Assembly (NCBI RefSeq): GCF_900639915.1
Contig: NZ_CAAAID010000016.1
Location: 1-51,311, forward strand
Reading direction: 5' to 3'
From: Legionella nagasakiensis
GTDB lineage: Bacteria > Pseudomonadota > Gammaproteobacteria > Legionellales > Legionellaceae
DNA: 51,311 nt
Part shown: one piece after another, positions 44,322 through 51,311 of the stretch
How positions within the stretch are numbered: the stretch's first letter is position 1
Layout of the letters: every line of letters starts with the position of its first letter
Made by a program: the position numbers and the translations under genes
Notes under the pieces: model-generated
The model's input: only the letters and a program-made list of their open reading frames with translations
Database searches by the model: none
Told to the model about the DNA's origin: nothing

Positions 44322-45107
44322 TTACACTTCCCTATTTAAATTTTGCAACATATTGTCAATAGCAGACACCGCCTTTGAAGTAACCTCAAAAGCACGCTGC
44401 GCTTCGATCAAATTAACCATTTCTTCAACAACATTGACATTGGACGACTCCAAAACGCCTTGCTGTATGGAACCAAATCCGTCAATCGCTGGCGTTCCAA
44501 TGATAGGCTGACCACTGGCAATGGTTTCTTTATAAATATTATTACCAATCGCTTGTAATCCAGCCTGATTAATAAAATCAACCAACTCAAGGCGACCAAC
44601 TTCTTCAGGAATATTATTGGCACCAATCACTGAGACGATTCCATCCTGACTTATATTGATTCTTTGCGTATTTTCTGGAATAACAATGGTCGGTTCTATG
44701 AGATACCCATTAGACAGTGACAATTGTCCTTGTTCATTGATTCTTAGTGAACCGGTGCGAGTATAAGCCATTTCGGCTTGATTAGGTATTTGCACCCGTA
44801 TAAATCCACGACCATTAATGGAAATATCAAGCGCACTGTCTGTTTGAATCGGTGACCCGTCAGAAAAGTCTTTCTTGTTAGCAGCCAACTTAACACCCGT
44901 ACCCAATGCAAGCCCGTCTGGCGAATTGATTTCTTCGGTCACCGGCGCGCCCGATTGTTGAATGATTTGATAGGGTAAATCCTGAAATTCAGGACGATTC
45001 TTTTTAAAGCCCGCCGTGTTAGCATTCGCCAAATTGTTACTGATGATGGCAATGTTTTGATGGTGTGCTTCCAAACCTGATTTAGCTGTCCATAATGCAA
45101 CGTCCAT
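44322..45107 (-). CDS. flgG: Flagellar distal rod protein FlgG
   Basis: A 261-aa rod protein with the family N-terminus LWTAKSGLEAHHQNIAIISNNLANANTAGFKK and C-terminal NVVEEMVNLIEAQRAFEVTSKAVSAIDNMLQ. It follows flgF by 16 bases within the flg operon. Confidence 0.95.
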   Translation of the reverse strand: MDVALWTAKSGLEAHHQNIAIISNNLANANTAGFKKNRPEFQDLPYQIIQQSGAPVTEEINSPDGLALGTGVKLAANKKDFSDGSPIQTDSALDISINGRGFIRVQIPNQAEMAYTRTGSLRINEQGQLSLSNGYLIEPTIVIPENTQRINISQDGIVSVIGANNIPEEVGRLELVDFINQAGLQAIGNNIYKETIASGQPIIGTPAIDGFGSIQQGVLESSNVNVVEEMVNLIEAQRAFEVTSKAVSAIDNMLQNLNREV

Positions 45108-45123
45108 GGTGCGACTCTCCTCG

Positions 45124-45879
45124 TTATTTGGATATATTTAATAATTGGTTAGCAACCGTTGCGTTTTCTTCTACGGTTTTCATTAATTTTGTGTGCATTT
45201 CAAAGTTTCTTGAAATATCTATCAATTCCGTTAAGGCACGTACTGGATTGACATTGCTGCCTTCAAGCGACCTGGGAATCACATTAATTGGATCTTGGGA
45301 AGTCAAATCAACATTGGCATCCTCTTTTAAACGGAACAAACCATCCGGCCCTTTATAGATTTGATCAATTGGCAGTTTGACAAGCTTGAGCTGGCCAAGC
45401 TGAAGCACTTGATTTTCGGCCTCTTCCGGCAACTTGGCGGAAACCTCTGCACGTTCACTAATGGTGACACGACTGCCTCGTGGCACGTTAATAACTCCTC
45501 GCGAACTTAACACCAAATCACCTTTACTCGTGACGACAATACCATCCGGCGTAATTTGCAGATTACCTGCGCGAGTGTAGGCTTCTTCACCGTCCTTAGT
45601 CTGCACGGCAATGAATCCCGGCCCATCAATAGCTATATCCAACGCTCTGCCTGTTGCAATAATTGGCCCTTGAGTAAAATCCGAATAACTCTGGTTACTG
45701 GCTACATGAACACGTGTTTGCATTTTATCTTTGGTGCTAGTCGGAACAGGAATTTGCGTTTCATAATCAGCCTGAAAACCGATGGTATTGGTATTGGCAA
45801 GATTATTGACGGTCATACGCATCGAACGCATGGCTTGTTTAGTTCCGGCGAGATCAACGTATAACGCATGATTAACCAT
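45124..45879 (-). CDS. flgF: Flagellar proximal rod protein FlgF
   Basis: A 251-aa rod protein beginning MVNHALYVDLAGTKQAMRSM with the rod motif TVNNLANTNTIGFQADY. It ends NPVRALTELIDISRNFEMHTKLMKTVEENA. The ATG at 45879 follows GGAG by six bases; the ATG at 45891 overlaps that site. A 161-base gap with an inverted-repeat element separates it from flgE. Confidence 0.94.
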   Translation of the reverse strand: MVNHALYVDLAGTKQAMRSMRMTVNNLANTNTIGFQADYETQIPVPTSTKDKMQTRVHVASNQSYSDFTQGPIIATGRALDIAIDGPGFIAVQTKDGEEAYTRAGNLQITPDGIVVTSKGDLVLSSRGVINVPRGSRVTISERAEVSAKLPEEAENQVLQLGQLKLVKLPIDQIYKGPDGLFRLKEDANVDLTSQDPINVIPRSLEGSNVNPVRALTELIDISRNFEMHTKLMKTVEENATVANQLLNISK

Positions 45880-45924
45880 ATTGGACTCCATTAGAGAACC
45901 GTTAAATTAAATAGCTACTTTTAA

Positions 45925-46022
45925 AAATCCCCGACTCGCTTAAAGCTCGCTGGCCCCCTTTAAAAAAGGGCAAAATAGCGTGGTTTCATCCATCTCCCGG
46001 TAAAGGGGGCAGGGGATTTTTT
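45925..46022. repeat. Inverted-repeat element in the flgE-flgF gap
   Basis: About 98 bases bounded by AAAAATCCCC and GGGGATTTTT, with inner arms GCCCCCTTT and AAAGGGGGC. The nested terminal repeats suggest a MITE-like or palindromic intergenic element inserted between two genes that normally adjoin. It might also stop part of the transcript. Confidence 0.6.
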
Positions 46023-46040
46023 TTGCAATATCAATAACGC

Positions 46041-47249
46041 CTACAATTTTTCAATGGTTTGCAAAATCTGATTATAAGTTTGCTGAGCTTGGGCATTCGC
46101 CTGAAAATCATGCTGGGCACCAATAAGACTTACCAACTCTTCCGTCAAATCAACGTTTGACAACTCCAATGTCCCTGAATGAATAGCGCCATCACTGTTT
46201 TCCATACTAAGCAAAGGATCTCCAGACTCAAGCGTTGCAAGCCAAGCCATGTTTGCTGTTCTTACCAATCCCTGAGGTGCTTTAAACCGCGCTACAGCAA
46301 TTTGCCCTTCAATTTGAGAACGCCCATTACTGTAATAAACATTGAGTCGACCATCGCCATCGAGGTTAAATCCGGTTGGCACCCCTGCAGGAAATCCATC
46401 CTGGGTGTTATCATATAAAGTATTATCGCCTGCAAATTGGGTCGTGCCTGTGAAATTCATAGAAAACGCTTGTGGAATTGACGCGCCTCCTGCGCCACCA
46501 CCAGGATTCCAGCTTAAAGCATCAAAACCAGTAGCATTATTGAGTAGACCATCCCCTGTGAATTCAAGAGTGCCATCACCAAGCGCTGCATTATCCATGG
46601 TTATTTTTGCTGTCCACTCATTATCATCGGATTTAATAAGAAACAGCGATAAAGCATGAGACGTTCCCAAACTGTCATAAAACGTTGAATCGGTGCGATA
46701 GGTATAGGTTGTTGCATCATCAATATCAAAATCATCCGGGTCAAGAACAGAAGCACTTGCATCAAGATTCAGTTTTAAGCCAACGGATGATGTCGCTTGC
46801 GCAGGAATAGACTTATCCGGGATACGCATATCAATAAGGCTTCCAGAAGCAATGACTCGGCCATCTACTGCAGGATATCCTTGCAAATACCCTCCCACCC
46901 CGACAAGAAATCCCTCTTTATCAACATCAAGCTGACCTACCCGCGTATAACTGATCTGACCATGTCCTTTTTCTTTTTGCACAAAAAATCCATCATTACT
47001 GAGACTTAAATCCAAACCACGATCCGTCAACTCAATTCGCCCCGTTGAAAAGTCCTGCTGGATTGAGCTTGTTTTTACGCCCAAACCGGATTGCTTGCCG
47101 CTAAGCGCGCCCCCCATATAAATATCCGCAAAATTAACATGGGATTTTTTAAATCCGACCGTATTAGCATTGGCAATATTATTACTTATGGTTTCGATAT
47201 TAGTCATCGCGGCCTTAAGGCCTGTTTGTACGATATTTCCAACTCCCAT
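46041..47249 (-). CDS. flgE: Flagellar hook protein FlgE
   Basis: A 402-aa hook subunit. The start at 47249 (MGVGNIVQTGLKAAMTNIETISNNIANANTVGFKK) follows AGGAG; the frame above it is not conserved. The C-terminus SNVDLTEELVSLIGAQHDFQANAQAQQTYNQILQT is typical. Confidence 0.95.
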   Translation of the reverse strand: MGVGNIVQTGLKAAMTNIETISNNIANANTVGFKKSHVNFADIYMGGALSGKQSGLGVKTSSIQQDFSTGRIELTDRGLDLSLSNDGFFVQKEKGHGQISYTRVGQLDVDKEGFLVGVGGYLQGYPAVDGRVIASGSLIDMRIPDKSIPAQATSSVGLKLNLDASASVLDPDDFDIDDATTYTYRTDSTFYDSLGTSHALSLFLIKSDDNEWTAKITMDNAALGDGTLEFTGDGLLNNATGFDALSWNPGGGAGGASIPQAFSMNFTGTTQFAGDNTLYDNTQDGFPAGVPTGFNLDGDGRLNVYYSNGRSQIEGQIAVARFKAPQGLVRTANMAWLATLESGDPLLSMENSDGAIHSGTLELSNVDLTEELVSLIGAQHDFQANAQAQQTYNQILQTIEKL

Positions 47250-47278
47250 GGCGTGTCTCCTTGTTTGCTGAAACATTT

Positions 47279-47342
47279 AGAACCTGCCTTCAGAGTCGCT
47301 AAGCTTTTAGCCATACCTAGTTAGACTATGAAGACAGGTTCT
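47279..47342. repeat. Long palindromic repeat in the flgD-flgE gap
   Basis: Arms of 19 bases (AGAACCTGCCTTCAGAGTC and GACTATGAAGACAGGTTCT) pair at 17 positions. A smaller hairpin GCTAA/TTAGC lies inside. The 64-bp element lies in a 120-base gap between two co-oriented genes and looks like an inserted palindromic repeat unit. Confidence 0.65.
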
Positions 47343-47369
47343 TAGTGCCGTTAAATTTCTGTCATCCGT

Positions 47370-48044
47370 TCACGACAAAATTTTAATGACCTCTCCAATT
47401 CCAATTCCACCGATTCCTTCCAAATTTAAAATAACCCCCTTGCCATTCCTATCAAGGGCAACACTGTTTACCGTAAATGTGCCGGCTGTTGGTACAGATA
47501 CGGTTTCTCCACGAATGGAAGCATTCGCCGATAAAGTATAAAAGCCTGGCGATTGAGGCTTACCTTCCGCATCAAGGCCATCCCAAGCAAAATCAACAAC
47601 ACCCGCGGATGAAGCCCCAAGCTCGATCGTTTTTATCGTCTTGCCAGCAGCATCCTTGATGGTCACTGTCAAACCATCCACGTCGTCAGGAAGAACGACA
47701 GATCCTTTTAATCCCTCACCAGCAATCAATGGACTCGTGTCTTTAAGTACTTGCACTTTTTTGCCAACAATATGAGAGGCTTCAAGTACTTGCGACGTTC
47801 CCATATTTGTATTCAAATTTTTTATCGTCTGTTCAAGTTCATGAGTGGCGCTAAGTGTCGTCAGCTGTGAAATTTGCTGCATCATCGTATTGCTATCGAA
47901 TGGATTGGTTGGACTTTGCAGTTTGAGTTGTGTTAACAGCAGTTTGATGAAATCATCCTGGGATAATTGATTGCCTCCCGGGGTTTTAACACTCTGCGAA
48001 AGACCATTACCAAGATTTTCAAATAGACTATTATTGACTTGCAT
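47370..48044 (-). CDS. flgD: Flagellar hook cap / scaffold protein FlgD
   Basis: A 224-aa protein with the conserved N-terminal LSQDDFIKLLLTQLKLQSPTNPFDSNTMMQQISQLT and the FlgD Ig-like fold, including VVDFAWDGLDAEGKPQSPGFYTLSA. It caps the growing hook. It follows flgC by 15 bases. Confidence 0.95.
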   Translation of the reverse strand: MQVNNSLFENLGNGLSQSVKTPGGNQLSQDDFIKLLLTQLKLQSPTNPFDSNTMMQQISQLTTLSATHELEQTIKNLNTNMGTSQVLEASHIVGKKVQVLKDTSPLIAGEGLKGSVVLPDDVDGLTVTIKDAAGKTIKTIELGASSAGVVDFAWDGLDAEGKPQSPGFYTLSANASIRGETVSVPTAGTFTVNSVALDRNGKGVILNLEGIGGIGIGEVIKILS

Positions 48045-48059
48045 AAGATCCCTCTTCTA

Positions 48060-48497
48060 TCAACTATTCATGGCCTGTATTGTCTGTAACAATAAGCTTT
48101 TTGTTGTATTCATTACCTCAATGCTTGACTGATACTCTTTCGAGGCGGCAATCATGTTCATCATTTCTTCTATCGGGTTAACATCCGTGATATAAATACG
48201 ACCTTTTTCATCGGCTAATGGATTATCTGGTTCATATCGCCATTCCAAAGGCGCTTTACTGGTGAGAATATCGGTCACTTGCACGCCACTCACGGGCTGG
48301 CCTCCTTTTAATCCTGAAGCCAAGGTATTTTGATTAATTTCAGCAAAAACTGGATGTTTTGCCCGATAAGTTGATTCCTCAGAACGACCAATGTTTCCGG
48401 CGTTAGCCAAGTTACTTGCCGTTGTATTTAACCGAATGCTTTCAGCGCTTAAGGCACTGGCCATGGTATCTAATATTCTATTCAGCCCAATGGACAT
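48060..48497 (-). CDS. flgC: Flagellar rod protein FlgC
   Basis: A 145-aa rod protein: LDTMASALSAESIRLNTTASNLANAGNIG at the start and NPIEEMMNMIAASKEYQSSIEVMNTTKSLLLQT at the end. It is separated from flgB by two bases. Confidence 0.95.
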   Translation of the reverse strand: MSIGLNRILDTMASALSAESIRLNTTASNLANAGNIGRSEESTYRAKHPVFAEINQNTLASGLKGGQPVSGVQVTDILTSKAPLEWRYEPDNPLADEKGRIYITDVNPIEEMMNMIAASKEYQSSIEVMNTTKSLLLQTIQAMNS

Positions 48498-48499
48498 TG

Positions 48500-48886
48500 T
48501 TATTCTCCTTTAATGGCTTTCATCAATTGCGCATATTTTCCCTGAACAAAATTTAGATTCGCTTGATAATGGAGGGAATTCTCCATAAAATTCTTTCTTT
48601 CCAGCTCATCATCCACGGTGTTTTGATCCAGTTTTTCCTGCATCGGCACTCGGTATTGTAAAGGCTGGCCACCAATTGAACTTTTATTGCTCATCGTATG
48701 AACATGATTTTTATGGGTGGTTATAAGCTGAGAATGCTCTGTTGCTTGTTTTAAAGCCTTTTGAAAATCAAAATCGCGGGCTTTATAGTTTGGTGTACTA
48801 ACATTGGCGATGTTATGCGATAAAATCCCGGCCCGTTCTTCACATAATTTCAAGGCTTTTTCTTCTAACCCCAAAATACTACTCAT
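48500..48886 (-). CDS. flgB: Flagellar rod protein FlgB
   Basis: A 128-aa rod protein with the family pattern RAGILSHNIANVSTPNYKARDFDF. It is first in the flgB-L operon, led by a sigma-54 promoter and an AAGG-type ribosome site. Confidence 0.94.
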   Translation of the reverse strand: MSSILGLEEKALKLCEERAGILSHNIANVSTPNYKARDFDFQKALKQATEHSQLITTHKNHVHTMSNKSSIGGQPLQYRVPMQEKLDQNTVDDELERKNFMENSLHYQANLNFVQGKYAQLMKAIKGE

Positions 48887-48920
48887 ATCCTTTTCTCCAA
48901 TTCCCCTTTGTAATTTTTAC

Positions 48921-48938
48921 AAGCAAATACTGCGCCAA
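48921..48938 (-). promoter_or_regulatory. Sigma-54 promoter of the flgB operon
   Basis: On the minus strand TTGGCGCAGTATTTGCTT, with GG and GC separated by exactly ten bases. It lies immediately after the fliK stop codon and about 35 bases before flgB. Confidence 0.85.
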
Positions 48939-48941
48939 GTT

Positions 48942-50348
48942 TTATGCATACGTATCAATCACCGACGTAGGCTTTTGATTTTTATTTATTTTTACCTTTG
49001 ATGAATCCATTGTCTGACGATTTTTTTCTGATGGAAGCGCATCATAAGGCGAAGGATTATGCTGATTAAACGCATGTTTCTCCTGGGAAAACTGTTGCTG
49101 GACACTTGCTTCAGCCAAATGAATGTTCGAATCATGGAAGGTTTCTCGCAATTGATGCAAATTGGCTTCCAGAAAAGCTCGAACATGAGAATTATCCGCG
49201 GAAAGTACAAGCTCCGCTTTACCGCCATGCATTTGAATATTTGCCGTTATTAATCCGAGATCTTCCGGGTAAACATTGATTTTTGCACTATATTGTTGGA
49301 GATTATACGTTGTTTTAATCCCACTGCCGTGATGACCGTTTTCCAATCCGTCTAATTGAAAAGATAAATGAGTCCCAAATGGCAGTCGGCTGACAATCGG
49401 TTTATCACCTTGTGTCTGCATTTGAGCGCTTTGCCGATTCATAAATTCTGTTAAATGAGTCAATGTCGTTTCTACCGGCTTATTTTGCATGGAAACATCT
49501 ACAACATCCTGTTCTTTTAATAAATTTCTTGAGGTAATACTTGCCTCTTTTGTTTGTTCGATGATATTTGTTCGCTCATAAATAGCATTCATTTTCGCGC
49601 TAGACGCCGATTCAAGAGACAATTGCTCTTTCGTATTAACTTGGTCTTTATTTACTGGATGAGACTGAGACGCATGTCCAGCAACCTTTAAATCCTCTTT
49701 TATAGAGGACTCGTTGGCGTTCAATACTTTAATTCGTGTTTTATCCAGAGAAATGTCTATTGATTTATCCCCTGGCATATCAAGACTTAGATCACTCTTT
49801 TCTCGAATTGATTTAGGTAAATCCAGCGGTACCACCGTTTTTTCTGAGGCAATAGGCATGGATCGTTCATCAAATTCATTGAGCGCCAATTGGCTTTTTA
49901 AAGATCCTTTTTGCTCACTATGCAAAACATTATCCGATGCCTGAAACGTCCTATGAAAACTGGCAGTTTGCTCATTTCCTCCTACCGTCAACCTCGAGGA
50001 ATGACTCATATTATTCTGTTCTTTATAGGCCAAAGCAGGGGCGGACACCATCCTGTTGGAGGCGTCATTGTTATCAATCATCATCGTAAAATGAAGGCAA
50101 TACAAAAGATCGACCAACGGAGGAAACATTGAACCTTCAAGATTATTTTCTTCGCTCTTAAGGGACTCTGCCATTGCATCCTTACCGTCTGCTATGGACT
50201 GTGGGGACTTGACTTCGCTTCTGATTTCAATAAAATTCTTCAGAAACAAGTCGGGCGATTGCAACCATGCATTTTCAGAATCAACTTCTCCGACGCCAAG
50301 GGCATCTAACATTGCGCCTGACTCCGTTGTCCCGCTCTGAATTTTCAT
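48942..50348 (-). CDS. fliK: Flagellar hook-length control protein FliK
   Basis: A 468-aa exported ruler protein. Most of it is variable and polar. The C-terminal Flg_hook domain is clear: AKINVYPEDLGLITANIQMHGGKAELVLSADNSHVRAFLEANLHQLRETF (about residues 368-418). It acts with FlhB to switch export specificity. It is placed just before flgB and has its own sigma-54 promoter. Confidence 0.92.
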   Translation of the reverse strand: MKIQSGTTESGAMLDALGVGEVDSENAWLQSPDLFLKNFIEIRSEVKSPQSIADGKDAMAESLKSEENNLEGSMFPPLVDLLYCLHFTMMIDNNDASNRMVSAPALAYKEQNNMSHSSRLTVGGNEQTASFHRTFQASDNVLHSEQKGSLKSQLALNEFDERSMPIASEKTVVPLDLPKSIREKSDLSLDMPGDKSIDISLDKTRIKVLNANESSIKEDLKVAGHASQSHPVNKDQVNTKEQLSLESASSAKMNAIYERTNIIEQTKEASITSRNLLKEQDVVDVSMQNKPVETTLTHLTEFMNRQSAQMQTQGDKPIVSRLPFGTHLSFQLDGLENGHHGSGIKTTYNLQQYSAKINVYPEDLGLITANIQMHGGKAELVLSADNSHVRAFLEANLHQLRETFHDSNIHLAEASVQQQFSQEKHAFNQHNPSPYDALPSEKNRQTMDSSKVKINKNQKPTSVIDTYA

Positions 50349-50381
50349 AAATACTCCCTGTATTCATTGATTCTTCTTTAC

Positions 50382-50399
50382 AAGCAAATTGCATGCCAA
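50382..50399 (-). promoter_or_regulatory. Sigma-54 promoter of fliK
   Basis: On the minus strand TTGGCATGCAATTTGCTT with the exact GG-N10-GC spacing. It sits about 35 bases before the fliK start codon, between rpoN and fliK. Confidence 0.85.
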
Positions 50400-50427
50400 T
50401 TGTAATTTTTAGGCGATCAACAGCGCT

Positions 50428-51081
50428 CTAGCTGCACAGCATTTTGCGTTCATAAGACGCTAAAACGCCCATGGATTCGCGATACTTAGTAACCGTTCGG
50501 CGAGCAACTTGAATACCTTGCTCGCTTAAAAGCTCGGCTATTTTGTTGTCGCTTAGTGGTTTTTTACGATTCTCCGCTGCAATTAATGTTTTAATCATAG
50601 CTAAGATAACAGTAGAAGAACAGGAATCTCCAGTTACTGTGGTGACATGACTGGAAAAAAAGTACTTTAATTCAAAGACACCTCTTGGTGTTAAAATAAA
50701 CTTTTGTGAGGTTGCCCGAGAAACAGTCGATTCATGCATGTCCAAAGAGAAAGCAACATGACTAAGAATCAACGGTTTCATTGAAGCTTCGCCATGCTCT
50801 AAAAATCCTTGCTGATACTCCATGATGCAACGCGCCACTTTTAATATTGTATCCTGCCGGCTTTTGATGCTTCTTATAAACCACCGCCCCTGCTGTAAGT
50901 TATGTTTCAAATATTGATTATCGGCACTATTGTGAGTTTGCTGTATAAGAGAAGCATAATAAGGATTGATGTCTATATTGGGTAAAAGATTTGGATTAAG
51001 GAACACTTGCCAACAGCCGTCGATTTTTTTTGCAATCAAATCCGGTATAACATACTCAACAGGCAAGGATTGTATGACACT
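50428..51081 (-). pseudogene. rpoN: RNA polymerase sigma-54 factor RpoN, C-terminal part, cut by an IS
   Basis: The open frame from 51081 encodes 217 residues matching the C-terminal half of RpoN. It has VEYVIPDL, the core-proximal region LQQGRWFIRSIKSRQDTILKVARCI, the HTH region SLDMHESTVSRATSQKFI, FELKYFFSSHV, and the RpoN box ARRTVTKYRESMGV. Full-length RpoN is about 470-480 aa, so roughly 260 N-terminal residues, including the activator-contact region I, are missing. The frame runs straight into the IS end at 51082. The IS reads the other way and gives no start; a TTG at 51066 lacks a ribosome site. The fragment should not be active. Confidence 0.9.
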
Positions 51082-51108
51082 TGATGTGGTTTAATGGATT
51101 CGGACACA

Positions 51109-51136
51109 CCAGTTAAGAGATAATAAACTTAACTGG
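51109..51136 (+). promoter_or_regulatory. Inverted repeat overlapping the IS orfA ribosome binding site (right copy)
   Basis: CCAGTTAAG and CTTAACTGG, identical to the left copy. The second arm reaches into the GGAG ribosome site at 51135-51138. Confidence 0.5.
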
Positions 51137-51146
51137 AGTAAAAGAT

Positions 51147-51311
51147 ATGACAATTAGAAGAAAATTTTCACAAGAATTTAAGCTTGATGCAATTAGCCTT
51201 GTAAAAGATCAAGGCTACAGTCGGGCGGAAGCAGCTCGCAGTTTGTCGCTTAATCCGAATGTGCTTAGTCGTTGGATAAAAGAGCATGAAGCAGATGAGG
51301 GTCATGCATTC
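51147..51311 (+). CDS. IS3-family transposase OrfA, N-terminal part (right copy)
   Basis: Fifty-five codons identical to the left copy, running off the right end of the window. See the entry at 1-165 for domain features. Confidence 0.9.
   Translation, partial: MTIRRKFSQEFKLDAISLVKDQGYSRAEAARSLSLNPNVLSRWIKEHEADEGHAF

Larger units (their letters stand above)
51082..51311 (+). mobile_element. IS3-family insertion sequence, 5' end (partial)
   Basis: This is the same element as at 1-230, in the opposite orientation, and identical over the whole visible part. Its tip TGATGTGG abuts rpoN. The three bases before it (ACT, 51079-51081) would be one half of the target duplication; the other half is outside the window. 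Confidence 0.9.

Noticed and set aside
1-51311. A 51-kb composite transposon carrying the flagellar genes
   Set aside because: The bases flanking the two IS tips differ and the outer ends are not visible. A contig break at repeated IS copies explains the picture more simply.
1-51311. tRNA, rRNA genes or CRISPR arrays
   Set aside because: No cloverleaf T-loop consensus in a plausible setting, no rRNA sequence and no regularly spaced direct repeats were seen on reading both strands.

Overview
The window is AT-rich gammaproteobacterial DNA, most likely from Legionella or a close relative. The best lineage clues are a Legionella major-outer-membrane-type protein (10170-11306), two hypothetical proteins that look like type IV (Dot/Icm) effectors, a cysteine-rich secreted YVTN beta-propeller and an EnhA-like L,D-transpeptidase. 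These rest on family recognition by eye; no search was run. Both ends are the same 230 bp of an IS3-family element in opposite orientation, so the window looks like one complete contig broken at repeated IS copies.

Positions 1-13.9 kb are accessory chromosome: an IS end inside an old transposase remnant, a possible double-glycine leader peptide, a 677-aa effector candidate with a CX5R motif, a 398-aa protein with a Cys-His-Asp pattern, a periplasmic multicopper oxidase, a small coiled-coil protein, a SIMPL-domain protein, a three-gene envelope operon on the minus strand, an MFS transporter and a DUF2000 protein. A decayed RND-efflux tail (13912-14250) marks the junction.

Positions 14.4-51.08 kb are one compact flagellar locus. 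The plus strand carries fliEFGHIJ-fliQR-flhBA-flhG-fliA, an L,D-transpeptidase and a secretin-N-domain protein, then a FleQ/LafK-like activator with flgA-motAB-fliMNOP. The minus strand, convergent with it, carries rpoN (truncated), fliK, flgBCDEFGHKL, flgIJ, flgMN, fliC and fliDST. Basal body, export gate, rod, hook, cap, filament, stator, sigma-28, anti-sigma-28, a sigma-54 activator and sigma-54 are all encoded here. I see no flhF, fliL, motY or chemotaxis gene.

Promoter motifs readable by eye give a hierarchy. A sigma-70-like promoter precedes the activator. Sigma-54 -24/-12 elements with the exact GG-N10-GC spacing precede fliE, fliK, flgB and flgI. Sigma-28 elements of identical layout (8-mer, N11, CCCGATA) precede fliC and flgM. 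The sigma-54 gene of the locus is cut by the right-hand IS, so class II expression should need another rpoN copy. Whether this is the only flagellar system of the organism or a second, lateral-type one cannot be told from this window. The single-locus layout, private regulators and lack of flhF and che genes favour a self-contained, possibly acquired module.
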